Source of the DNA: Oscillospiraceae bacterium
GTDB lineage: Bacteria > Bacillota > Clostridia > Oscillospirales > Oscillospiraceae
Assembly: GCA_016286595.1 (NCBI GenBank)
Contig: JAEETR010000073.1
Span: forward strand, 1 to 6,578
Direction of reading: 5' to 3'
Length of the DNA stretch: 6,578 bases
A program made the translations under genes and the position numbers. Shown in pieces: positions 1 through 5,944 of this stretch. Numbering within the stretch: the first letter of the stretch is position 1; each line of letters starts with the position of its first letter. Below the pieces are notes generated by a model. It worked only from the letters and a program-made list of their open reading frames with translations, was not told the DNA's origin and did not search any database.

Positions 1-1305
1 ATGGCCGGCATCGACAAGCTGATCCCCTACATAGAAAATCTCCGTTTCGACCAGCGGAGTCTTGATTACTTCTCCCGCCGGGGCTACAGTCCGGAGTTCA
101 TCGAGTATCTTCGCGATTTCCGTTTCACCGGCGATATCTACGCCGTTCCCGACGGCACTCCCGTGTTCCCCAACGAGCCCATCGTCACGGTGAAGGCACC
201 CCTCGCCCAGGCGCAGATAATCGAGACGGCGCTGCTGTCCATCATCAACGGCTCCATGGAGCATGCCACCGGCGCCCGCAGGATAATAGAGACGGTGCCC
301 GAGGGCGTCAGCGTTATGGAGTTCGGAGCGCGGCGGGCCGACGGCTGCGAGGCCGCCATCGACGCATCCATATACGGCATTATGGCCGGCTGCTCCGGAA
401 CCAGCAACATCCTTGCCGCCGACATGCTGGGTCTGCCCGGTCTGGGGACTCAGGCTCACAGCTGGATAGAGTCCTTCCCCAGCGAGTATGACGCTTTCCT
501 TGCCTATGCCAGGAGCTATCCCGACGCCTGCATGCTGCTGGTGGATACCTACGACACCCTCAAGAGCGGCGTGCCCAATGCCATAAAGGTGGCAAAGGAC
601 TATCTTATCCCCAACGGATACCGTCTGAAGGGTATCCGCATCGACTCCGGCGACCTGGCGTATCTTTCCAAGGAAGCCCGGGCCATGATGGACGCGGAGG
701 GTCTGACCGACGCGGGGATATGCCTTTCCAACGCGCTGTCCGCAGAAGGCGTGGAGTCCCTTGTGCACCAGGGGGCCTGCTTCAACTCTCTGGGCATAGG
801 CGACAACATATCCAAGCCCAGCGGACGCATGGGCTGCGTGTATAAAGAGGTGGCGTTGTGGGAAAACGGCGCCTGGACGCCCAAGATAAAGCTGACCAAC
901 AACGTAAGCAAGACTATCAATCCCGACTACAAGCGCGTTTACCGTCTTTACGACAAGACCACCGGCTACGCGCTGGCCGACCTTCTCACCCGTCTGGACG
1001 AGACGCTGCCGGAGAACGATCTGACCATCGTGGACCCCACCAACTACCTCAAACGCAAGATCGTACGCAACTACCGGGTGGAGGAGCTGCAAAAGCCCAT
1101 CTTCATCGACGGCAGACTGGTGTACGACGACCCGGATATCACGGCGAAAAAGGCCTACTGCGCCGAGCAGATGTCCCACATCTACCCCGAGGTGCGGCGC
1201 ATAGAGATGCCCCACGAGTACTACGTGGACGGCACCGACTCCTACGTCCACTTCAAGAACAATCTCATCCTCTCCGTCAGGATGGGCGTTGAAAAGCTGA
1301 AATAA
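1..1305 (+). CDS. pncB: Nicotinate phosphoribosyltransferase, 5'-truncated by window edge
   Basis: This enzyme joins nicotinate and PRPP, with ATP, to give nicotinate mononucleotide, the entry step of NAD salvage in the cytosol (Preiss-Handler pathway). Visible motifs, counted from base 1, are MEFGARRADG (106-115), the GTQAHSW block with the likely phospho-accepting His153, VDTYDTLKSGVPNA (181-194), the phosphate-binding IRIDSGDL (212-219) and LGIGDNISKP (264-273). The ATG at base 1 is probably not the real start: the first visible residues (MAGIDKLIPYIENLRF) match an internal stretch of the family, so about 45-50 N-terminal residues, including the conserved 'TDLYELTM' region, should lie to the left. 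The C-terminus is complete and a strong terminator follows. One oddity is NGSMEHATGA (83-92), where I remember most relatives having an 'NHQSLIATKA'-like segment. The family call is very secure; the gene symbol follows the usual name. Confidence 0.95.
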   Translation: MAGIDKLIPYIENLRFDQRSLDYFSRRGYSPEFIEYLRDFRFTGDIYAVPDGTPVFPNEPIVTVKAPLAQAQIIETALLSIINGSMEHATGARRIIETVPEGVSVMEFGARRADGCEAAIDASIYGIMAGCSGTSNILAADMLGLPGLGTQAHSWIESFPSEYDAFLAYARSYPDACMLLVDTYDTLKSGVPNAIKVAKDYLIPNGYRLKGIRIDSGDLAYLSKEARAMMDAEGLTDAGICLSNALSAEGVESLVHQGACFNSLGIGDNISKPSGRMGCVYKEVALWENGAWTPKIKLTNNVSKTINPDYKRVYRLYDKTTGYALADLLTRLDETLPENDLTIVDPTNYLKRKIVRNYRVEELQKPIFIDGRLVYDDPDITAKKAYCAEQMSHIYPEVRRIEMPHEYYVDGTDSYVHFKNNLILSVRMGVEKLK

Positions 1306-1310
1306 AAAAG

Positions 1311-1346
1311 AAAAACCGCTGCGGCAGAAACCGCAGCGGTTTTTTT
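1311..1346. terminator. Bidirectional intrinsic terminator
   Basis: A perfect 10-base stem (ACCGCTGCGG at 1315-1324 with CCGCAGCGGT at 1331-1340) encloses a 6-base loop. A run of A precedes it and a run of T follows, so the structure reads as a terminator on both strands. It starts six bases after the pncB stop and lies between the ends of two converging genes, so it should serve both. Confidence 0.93.
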
Positions 1347-1356
1347 ATACCTGAGA

Positions 1357-2448
1357 TCACACTATATCGAAATAGTAGTCCACGTTTCTGACCCACATCT
1401 CGCCGGGCTGCAGGATGCGGTACTTGATGCCCTCAACGCCGTCCATATTGGGGGTGTTGGGTATGTCGTGGCACTCGAAGGCGATGGCCGCGGACTGGGC
1501 GGGCTCAACGCCGCCGCGCTGGACTCTGCGGCGGCCGGCGAACTGGGCGCGCATTGCCTCCATCTTGGCCTGCTGACGCATGCTCTCGGTGCCCTTCTCG
1601 GGCTTGCGGCGTCCGCCGGAGAAGATGACCACGGCGGGGGCGTCGGTCTTTATGCAAAGACGGCGGCCGCTCTTGGGATCATAGAACTGAATGTCGGGCT
1701 GGGTATCGTCGTCGTGATCGAGGACGAAGGCGTTGTCGTAACCGCCGCGGGTGGACAGCTCGGGATGATCCGCGAACTTCTCAAGATAATCGGAGATCTT
1801 GGCGCCCATTCTGTAATCATAGGGGCCGCCGGTAACGTCCACGCACTCCTTGGCCACGTTGTACTCGTCGTTCATCCAGGCGCGGCTGCAGCGGAGGGTG
1901 AGGATCTGGTCGGTGGCGGGCTTGGAGAAATCGCCGGACATGTTCCAGTAGGCGTGGCTGCCCATGTTGACGTAGGTGGGCTTGTCGGAGACAGCCTCCA
2001 TGGTCAGGCGGAACATCTTCTTCTCCACGTCGATGCAGTAGGTGACCCAGAACTTTCTGTTTCCGGGCCAGCCGTCCAGCCCGTCAGGCTGCTCGGCCAC
2101 GAAGCGCACGTGGTTCTCGTCGTACTCCTCGACGTCCCACTTGTTGACGGCGTTGGGGCCGCCGTGCATCTGCAGGGCATCGTTGGTCAGGGCGAGCCAG
2201 TAGGTCTTGCCGCCGATGGGGAGCTTGCCGCTCATGATACGGCCGGCGTTGGGGCACATGATGATGCCGCCGCCGCCCGCGCCGACGTAAGAGCTGGCGC
2301 TCTCGAGGGCGGTGGTAACGTTCTCTATCTTACCGTTTCTGTCAGGCACCATGACTCTAGCCAGGCTGGCCTTATAGGGAGACAGGGACACGGAGAAGGT
2401 AGAGTCGCCTATGGAGTAAAAACCGCAATCTTTGAAAACTTCAGACAA
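1357..2448 (-). CDS. Aldose 1-epimerase (galactose mutarotase) family protein
   Basis: This is a 363-residue member of the galactose mutarotase-like fold, which interconverts alpha and beta anomers of hexoses in the cytosol. Family landmarks are NAGRI (67-71), MHGG with His95, SHAYWNMSGD with probable catalytic acid His165, GGYDNAFVLD with Asp238, and FECHDIPNTPN with probable catalytic base Glu325. The start is TTG at 2448-2446: the minus strand has GGAGGTG seven bases upstream, and the next in-frame Met (residue 33) would remove the first beta strands. An odd Arg/Gln/Lys-rich stretch at about 279-319 (bases 1492-1614) replaces the usual short segment before the catalytic Glu. The gene stands alone, converges on pncB and diverges from the CHR genes, so context does not reveal the sugar. 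The fold call is secure. True substrate is unknown, so I give no symbol, although galM is the nearest named relative. Confidence 0.88.
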   Translation of the reverse strand: MSEVFKDCGFYSIGDSTFSVSLSPYKASLARVMVPDRNGKIENVTTALESASSYVGAGGGGIIMCPNAGRIMSGKLPIGGKTYWLALTNDALQMHGGPNAVNKWDVEEYDENHVRFVAEQPDGLDGWPGNRKFWVTYCIDVEKKMFRLTMEAVSDKPTYVNMGSHAYWNMSGDFSKPATDQILTLRCSRAWMNDEYNVAKECVDVTGGPYDYRMGAKISDYLEKFADHPELSTRGGYDNAFVLDHDDDTQPDIQFYDPKSGRRLCIKTDAPAVVIFSGGRRKPEKGTESMRQQAKMEAMRAQFAGRRRVQRGGVEPAQSAAIAFECHDIPNTPNMDGVEGIKYRILQPGEMWVRNVDYYFDIV

Positions 2449-2455
2449 TGGAATA

Positions 2456-2462
2456 CACCTCC
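2456..2462 (-). promoter_or_regulatory. Ribosome binding site fixing the TTG start of the epimerase
   Basis: On the minus strand this reads GGAGGTG, a near-perfect anti-16S match, seven bases before TTG at 2448-2446. No ATG or GTG lies at a suitable distance in frame, so it decides for the rare TTG start. Confidence 0.85.
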
Positions 2463-2551
2463 AGGTTCAAATTTAATAACCTTTGTAATAATAGCACTTT
2501 CGTGAAAATTTTTCCACAGATTTTTTATAAAAGAAGAGAAAAACAAGATTT

Positions 2552-2581
2552 ATTATCACTATGCACATTCCCGCCCGTCAA
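2552..2581 (-). promoter_or_regulatory. Candidate promoter for the epimerase gene
   Basis: On the minus strand, TTGACG (2581-2576) and GATAAT (2557-2552) are 18 bases apart, giving a start near 2545 and a leader of about 97 bases. A competing candidate nearer the gene is TGGAAA (2516-2511), a 17-base spacer and TATTAT (2493-2488), with a start near 2481. I cannot choose between them from sequence alone; both may work. Confidence 0.45.
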
Positions 2582-2635
2582 TTTTGGTACATAAGACGAA
2601 AAAGAAAATAATCCCCTCCCCTCCGCCGCCCGTCG

Positions 2636-2664
2636 TTGACTGTATGGCAGTAAAACGGTATAAT
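2636..2664 (+). promoter_or_regulatory. Housekeeping-type promoter of the chromate-transporter pair
   Basis: TTGACT (2636-2641) and a perfect TATAAT (2659-2664) are separated by exactly 17 bases. Transcription should start near 2671, leaving a leader of about 38 bases before the ATG at 2709. The near-consensus match suggests strong basal expression unless a repressor acts. Confidence 0.85.
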
Positions 2665-2682
2665 GTAACGGCAGATTTTTCC

Positions 2683-2702
2683 GCGGTCAAACCGCAAGGA
2701 GG
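2683..2702 (+). promoter_or_regulatory. Small leader hairpin followed by strong ribosome binding site
   Basis: GCGGT (2683-2687) can pair with ACCGC (2691-2695) around a three-base loop. It is followed at once by AAGGAGG (2696-2702), six bases from the ATG. The ribosome binding site is outside the stem, so the hairpin may simply keep it exposed or protect the 5' end; it is too short to call a riboswitch. Confidence 0.5.
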
Positions 2703-2708
2703 AACGCC

Positions 2709-3254
2709 ATGAAACTTCTTTTAGAGCTTTTCTGGTCCTTCGCCAAGATAGGTGCCTTCACCTTCGGCGGGGGCTACGCCATGCTCCCCATGTTCCAGAA
2801 GGAGCTGGTCGACGCCCACGGCTGGACCACTTCCGAGGAGCTGATGGATTATTACGCCATCAGCCAGTGCACCCCCGGCGTCATCGCCGTCAACGCCGCC
2901 ACCTTCGTGGGCTATAAGCAGAAGGGCGTAATCGGCGGCATCGTGGCCACTCTGGGTGTGGTGTTCCCCTCTATCGTGATAATATGCATAATCGCCGCCT
3001 TCATCCGCAACTTCGCAGATATGGCCGTCGTCAAAAACGCCTTCGCCGGTATCCGCGTGTGCGTGTGCGTCCTTATCTTCAACGCGGTGGCAAAGCTGTG
3101 GAAGAACGCCATCAAGGACTGGGTCAGCATCGTGATATATCTCGCCGTGCTGGCGCTGGCGCTGTTCACCGACATATCCAAGATATTCATCGTCATCGGC
3201 GTCGCCGTTATCAGCGTCATAGTGTGCAGCGTGAGGAAGGAGGCCGTTAAATGA
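2709..3254 (+). CDS. Chromate transporter (CHR family) half-size subunit, first of pair
   Basis: This 181-residue membrane protein is a single-domain ('short-chain') member of the CHR family; the classical ChrA has two such domains in one chain and exports chromate. Signatures are the N-terminal FAKIGAFTFGGG (11-22), the CTPGVIAVN motif (54-62) and GGIVATLG (76-83). Hydrophobic segments occur at about 7-30, 74-100, 112-132, 138-154 and 159-175. It starts at ATG 2709 behind AAGGAGG and overlaps the next gene by four bases (ATGA), the usual arrangement for short CHR pairs that must act together, probably as an antiparallel heterodimer. Chromate as substrate is not shown: many gut anaerobes carry such pairs and another anion is possible. 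The family call is secure, the substrate is not. Confidence 0.9.
   Translation: MKLLLELFWSFAKIGAFTFGGGYAMLPMFQKELVDAHGWTTSEELMDYYAISQCTPGVIAVNAATFVGYKQKGVIGGIVATLGVVFPSIVIICIIAAFIRNFADMAVVKNAFAGIRVCVCVLIFNAVAKLWKNAIKDWVSIVIYLAVLALALFTDISKIFIVIGVAVISVIVCSVRKEAVK
2934..2957 (+). repeat. 24-base direct repeat, copy 1 (inside first CHR gene)
   Basis: These 24 bases are identical to 3470-3493 and encode GGIVATLG (residues 76-83) in frame. The identity ends on both sides at these limits. It sits at the equivalent position of two paralogous proteins, so it reflects common origin, gene conversion or shared codon preference, not a mobile element. Confidence 0.8.
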
Positions 3255-3823
3255 TTTTCCTTCGTCTTTTCTGGGAGTTCTTCAAGACCGGACTGTTCGC
3301 CGTGGGCGGCGGTCTGGCCACCATCCCCTTCCTGCAGGAGATATCCGCCAGGACCAACTGGTTCTCTCTCAACGAGCTGGCGGACATGATAGCCATAGCC
3401 GAGTCCACCCCCGGCCCCATCGGCGTCAACACCGCCACCTACGCCGGTTTCCTGTCTTCCGGCCTGTTGGGCGGCATCGTGGCCACTCTGGGTCTTATCT
3501 GCCCGGCGCTGATAATCGCCTCCGTCATCGCGAATTTCATGCAGAAGTTCCGTGATAACCGCATCGTCAAGAACGTTTTCTACGGTCTGCGTCCCGCCTC
3601 TATGGCCCTGATAAGCGCCGCCGGTCTGGGCGTGGCGAAGCTGGCGCTGGTGGATATGGAGGCCTTCAGCTCCGGCTGCTACATAGGCATGTTCGACTAC
3701 CGCGCCCTGGCCCTGGCCGCCGTGGTGCTGGTGATAACCAACATAAAGAAGCTGAAGCTCCACCCCATCGCAGTCATCGCCTTCTCCGCCGTGGTGGGAA
3801 TAGTGTTCAAGCTGGCCGGCTGA
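3251..3823 (+). CDS. Chromate transporter (CHR family) half-size subunit, second of pair
   Basis: This 190-residue paralogue is the partner of the preceding gene. It has the same layout: FFKTGLFAVGGG (10-21), the family's more typical STPGPIGVN motif (52-60), and GGIVATLG (74-81), followed by several hydrophobic segments up to the C-terminus. The ATG at 3251 overlaps the previous stop as ATGA and has AAGGAGG (3237-3243) seven bases upstream inside the first gene, so the two should be made together in near-equal amounts. The first subunit has CTPGVIAVN where this one has STPGPIGVN, suggesting that the halves have specialised. The role is membrane anion transport, possibly chromate efflux; I see no oxyanion regulator or reductase gene beside it to support that substrate. 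Confidence 0.9.
   Translation: MIFLRLFWEFFKTGLFAVGGGLATIPFLQEISARTNWFSLNELADMIAIAESTPGPIGVNTATYAGFLSSGLLGGIVATLGLICPALIIASVIANFMQKFRDNRIVKNVFYGLRPASMALISAAGLGVAKLALVDMEAFSSGCYIGMFDYRALALAAVVLVITNIKKLKLHPIAVIAFSAVVGIVFKLAG
3470..3493 (+). repeat. 24-base direct repeat, copy 2 (inside second CHR gene)
   Basis: This is the exact copy of 2934-2957, 536 bases away, in the same reading frame (GGIVATLG, residues 74-81). Recombination between the copies would delete 536 bases. Because 536 is not a multiple of three but the frames of the two genes are also offset, the product would be a single in-frame hybrid half-transporter. Confidence 0.8.
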
Positions 3824-3840
3824 ACAAAAACCGATATAAA

Positions 3841-3870
3841 AACCGGGCTGACGTGTTCAGCCCGGTTCTT
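3841..3870 (+). terminator. Probable terminator after the CHR pair, poor T-tract
   Basis: A perfect 11-base stem (AACCGGGCTGA at 3841-3851 with TCAGCCCGGTT at 3857-3867) has a five-base loop and begins 17 bases after the stop. The following bases (CTTGCG) contain few T, so termination may be incomplete and some transcripts could run on into plsY. The A-rich side would favour termination on the minus strand, but no minus gene lies to the right. Confidence 0.7.
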
Positions 3871-3889
3871 GCGTCCAGTAAAATATGGA

Positions 3890-3918
3890 TTGACCGGAAC
3901 AATGTATAAGGGTATAAT
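3890..3918 (+). promoter_or_regulatory. Housekeeping-type promoter of plsY and the lipase gene
   Basis: TTGACC (3890-3895), a 17-base spacer and a perfect TATAAT (3913-3918) predict a start near 3925 and a leader of only about 20 bases. AAAGGAG (3931-3937) is the ribosome binding site, eight bases before the ATG at 3946. The -10 box overlaps the left arm of an inverted repeat (3914-3947). Confidence 0.87.
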
Positions 3919-3947
3919 AATCTCCGATAAAAAGGAGCGATTATTAT
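3914..3947. promoter_or_regulatory. Inverted repeat from -10 box to plsY start codon; possible operator
   Basis: ATAATAATC (3914-3922) and GATTATTAT (3939-3947) are perfect 9-base complements around a 16-base spacer; CTCC (3922-3925) can alternatively pair with the GGAG (3934-3937) of the ribosome binding site. The left arm includes most of the -10 box and the right arm the first two bases of the start codon. With transcription starting near 3925 the left arm would not be in the mRNA, so its natural reading is a DNA-level operator. In read-through RNA from the CHR genes it would form a hairpin hiding the plsY ribosome binding site. The repeat is certain, its function is inferred. Confidence 0.5.
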
Positions 3948-4590
3948 GGTAAAATACCTTATCTGTATTGCCGTGGGATACTGTGTCGGCATGCTGAATC
4001 CCGCTTACGTCATATCAAAAATGAAGGGCTTCGACATCCGCAAGCGTGGCTCCGGCAACGCCGGCGCCACCAACGCGCTGCTGACCATGGGCAAGTTCAT
4101 CGGCATCGGCAGCATGATATTCGATATAACCAAGTGCATCCTCGTGATAATCCTGATGCGCCATATTTATCCCGGCGACGAGCTCGTCTACCCGGTGACC
4201 GGCGTGGCCTGCATGATCGGCCACATTTATCCGGCGCTGATGGGCTTCAAGGGCGGCAAGGGACTGGCCTGTCTCGGCGGTATTATTATCTTCTTTGACT
4301 GGCGCGTGTTCTGCGTCATGCTGATCATACTCGTCGGGCTTGCCTTCCTCGTCAACTACCCCGTTGTAGTGCCTCTTGTGGGTTCACTGGCCTTCCCCAT
4401 CGTCTACTGGAAGATAACGGGACACGTGCAGGGTATGATAATACTGTTCTTCGGCAGCATCGTGCTGTTCCTGCAGCATATCGAAAATCTGCAGCGCATA
4501 AAAAACGGCACCGAGATACCGCTGAGCTATCTGTGGAACAAGGAAGAGAAGGAAAAGGCCAAAGAGGTCATCACCACCGACAAGAAGTGA
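3946..4590 (+). CDS. plsY: Glycerol-3-phosphate acyltransferase PlsY
   Basis: PlsY is an integral membrane enzyme that transfers an acyl group from acyl-phosphate to position 1 of glycerol-3-phosphate, the first committed step of phospholipid synthesis in most Gram-positive bacteria. The three family motifs are present: SGNAGATN (36-43), GHIYPALMGFKGGKG (92-106) and HIENLQRIKNGTE (178-190). Hydrophobic segments at about 2-22, 51-71, 107-155 (more than one helix) and 163-179 fit the multi-span topology. The 214-residue length is normal; the tail after 195 is charged (KEEKEKAKE). The start is ATG 3946 behind AAAGGAG. The acyl-phosphate-making partner PlsX is not in the window. It is probably the first gene of a two-gene operon, with the lipase lipoprotein starting 8 bases after its stop. 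Confidence 0.93.
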   Translation: MVKYLICIAVGYCVGMLNPAYVISKMKGFDIRKRGSGNAGATNALLTMGKFIGIGSMIFDITKCILVIILMRHIYPGDELVYPVTGVACMIGHIYPALMGFKGGKGLACLGGIIIFFDWRVFCVMLIILVGLAFLVNYPVVVPLVGSLAFPIVYWKITGHVQGMIILFFGSIVLFLQHIENLQRIKNGTEIPLSYLWNKEEKEKAKEVITTDKK

Positions 4591-4598
4591 AACCCGAT

Positions 4599-5894
4599 AT
4601 GAAAAACAAGATTTTCTTCAGAGCGCTTGCGTCAGTCCTTGCGCTCTGCCTTATACTGACAGCCTCCGCCTGCTCCAGAAAGCAGAAGGAAACGAGCCCG
4701 AAGCCGGCGGACACGCCCGCTCCCGCCGCTGCCGCGGAGAAGGAACCCGAGCCCGATAATCCCGACACCGACACGGCACCGGAGGACGGGACGACCGCAG
4801 GATCGGAAGCCGCACCTCCCTCCGACAGCGAGCCGGACACGTCGGAGGAACCGGAGGACGACTTCCCTCTTCCCGACGACACCGGAGAATTCTCCATCGA
4901 TCTTGCCCAGCGTCTGCTGTCGCTGTGCACCGGCCACAGCAGGGACGGCGAGGCCGCCGTGCTTGAAGCCGCCGGCTTTGAGATTGTGAAGCAGGAGCAC
5001 TACGACAAGACCGTGCAGGATCCGTCCCACACCTGCGCCTATACCGTGGGCGAACGGCAGGTTAAGTTCAACGGGCAGACCCGGCCCGTCATCCTCATCG
5101 CCATACGGGGCACCGTGGGCGGCGAATGGTACTCCAATTTCGACTTTGCCCCCTCCCATGCCGCCGACACGGCCTTCGCGGAGAACTTTCTCAAGTGCGC
5201 CCAGGACGTATATGACGGTACAGCCGATGAGATAGACGCTCTCGAAGACCCGGTGATAATCATCTGCGGTCACAGCCGCGGCGCCGCCTGCGCAAATCTC
5301 CTGGGTATGCTCGTGAACTGCGACTATCCCGCAGACAGCACTTTCGTCTACACCTTTGCCACCCCCGCCACCTTCCGCGGCGACGACGGGGAGTTCGAGT
5401 GCGGCAATATCTTCAACGTCATCAACCCCTGTGACGCCGTGACGTACGTGCCGCTGTCCGTGTGGGGCTATTACCGGCCGGGCACCGACGTTGTGCTGTC
5501 CGGCGACGCCGACGTCAAGTCCCGTCTGGAAAACGCTGCCGCCATGCTGGGCGGTCTGTCCCCCACCATCCCCTCCTATTACGAGGACAGACATTCTCTG
5601 ACCGGTCCCGGTCTTGCCGAAGACGGCGTGGGTCTCACGACCTACGAACTGATGACCGCGCTGTGCGCGGGCCTTACCGACGAGGGCGGTATGGGCGCGG
5701 CCCTTTCCGGAGGCTTCAGTCTGCCGGGCATGGAGAATATCTCCCCGGACAGCGATTTTGCGCCCCTGTTCGGACTTGTCGGCCAGGTCTCCTCCGGTGA
5801 CGGCACCTCGTCCATGAAGGTGCTGGAGGAGCACATGCCCTCCACCTATCAGGCGCTGCTGGCGGCCAGGGCCGCACTCAGCGGAAACCATTGA
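4599..5894 (+). CDS. Secreted lipoprotein with class 3 lipase (alpha/beta hydrolase) domain
   Basis: This 431-residue protein begins with a basic and hydrophobic signal peptide ending in a lipobox-like TASAC, so Cys25 should be lipidated and the protein anchored outside the membrane. An acidic, Pro/Ala/Glu/Asp-rich linker (about 27-95) follows. The rest resembles class 3 lipases: oxyanion-loop motif IRGTVGGEW (169-177), nucleophile elbow GHSRG with Ser226, then TFATPAT, NPCDAVTYVPL with probable catalytic Asp279, and RHSL with probable catalytic His332. It likely hydrolyses acyl esters; the lipid is unknown. I chose ATG 4599 because it puts the signal peptide at the N-terminus. GTG 4587, overlapping the plsY stop, is an alternative that adds four residues; ATG 4533 inside plsY would add a 22-residue hydrophilic leader and is unlikely. 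The ribosome binding site is weak (AAGAAGTG), suggesting translational coupling to plsY. Confidence 0.85.
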   Translation: MKNKIFFRALASVLALCLILTASACSRKQKETSPKPADTPAPAAAAEKEPEPDNPDTDTAPEDGTTAGSEAAPPSDSEPDTSEEPEDDFPLPDDTGEFSIDLAQRLLSLCTGHSRDGEAAVLEAAGFEIVKQEHYDKTVQDPSHTCAYTVGERQVKFNGQTRPVILIAIRGTVGGEWYSNFDFAPSHAADTAFAENFLKCAQDVYDGTADEIDALEDPVIIICGHSRGAACANLLGMLVNCDYPADSTFVYTFATPATFRGDDGEFECGNIFNVINPCDAVTYVPLSVWGYYRPGTDVVLSGDADVKSRLENAAAMLGGLSPTIPSYYEDRHSLTGPGLAEDGVGLTTYELMTALCAGLTDEGGMGAALSGGFSLPGMENISPDSDFAPLFGLVGQVSSGDGTSSMKVLEEHMPSTYQALLAARAALSGNH

Positions 5895-5900
5895 TAATAA

Positions 5901-5935
5901 AAAAGCGCCCGGAGGACGGTCCTCCGGGCGCTTTT
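5901..5935. terminator. Strong bidirectional intrinsic terminator
   Basis: A perfect 16-base stem (5901-5916 with 5920-5935, core GCGCCCGGAGGA) closes on a CGG loop and has AAAA/TTTT at its base. It begins six bases after the lipase stop and ends nine bases before the stop of the converging metal transporter gene, so it should end transcription from both sides. Confidence 0.93.
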
Positions 5936-5944
5936 CGCGTCTAT

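Noticed and set aside
858..1292. A 144-codon open frame in another frame within pncB, considered as a possible frameshift sign
   Set aside because: The pncB frame is continuous with conserved residues throughout, so there is no frameshift; the product is Arg/Gln/His-rich noise.
1468..2505. A 345-codon plus-strand open frame opposite the epimerase
   Set aside because: Its composition is repetitive Gly/Val/Ala/His/Leu, as expected from the antisense of a GC-rich gene, and the epimerase on the other strand has all family motifs.
2449..2708. Possible riboswitch or small RNA in the divergent intergenic region
   Set aside because: Only short hairpins are present, the CHR leader is about 38 bases, and I recognise no conserved aptamer core.
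2912..3763. A 283-codon minus-strand open frame across both CHR genes
   Set aside because: It spans two well-supported plus-strand genes and their overlap, and its product is Gly/Gln/His-rich without recognisable features.
3807..3992. A 61-codon minus-strand open frame between the CHR pair and plsY
   Set aside because: It covers a terminator, a near-consensus plus-strand promoter and the plsY start, and I see no convincing ribosome binding site or family resemblance.
4533..4598. Upstream ATG start for the lipase gene, inside plsY
   Set aside because: It would put 22 hydrophilic residues before a clear signal peptide, so ATG 4599 (or GTG 4587) is preferred.
4632..5891. A 419-codon open frame on the minus strand opposite the lipase gene
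   Set aside because: It is a codon-bias shadow: Gly/Val/His/Arg-rich without domain motifs, and it lies fully antisense to a gene with signal peptide, GHSRG and catalytic triad.
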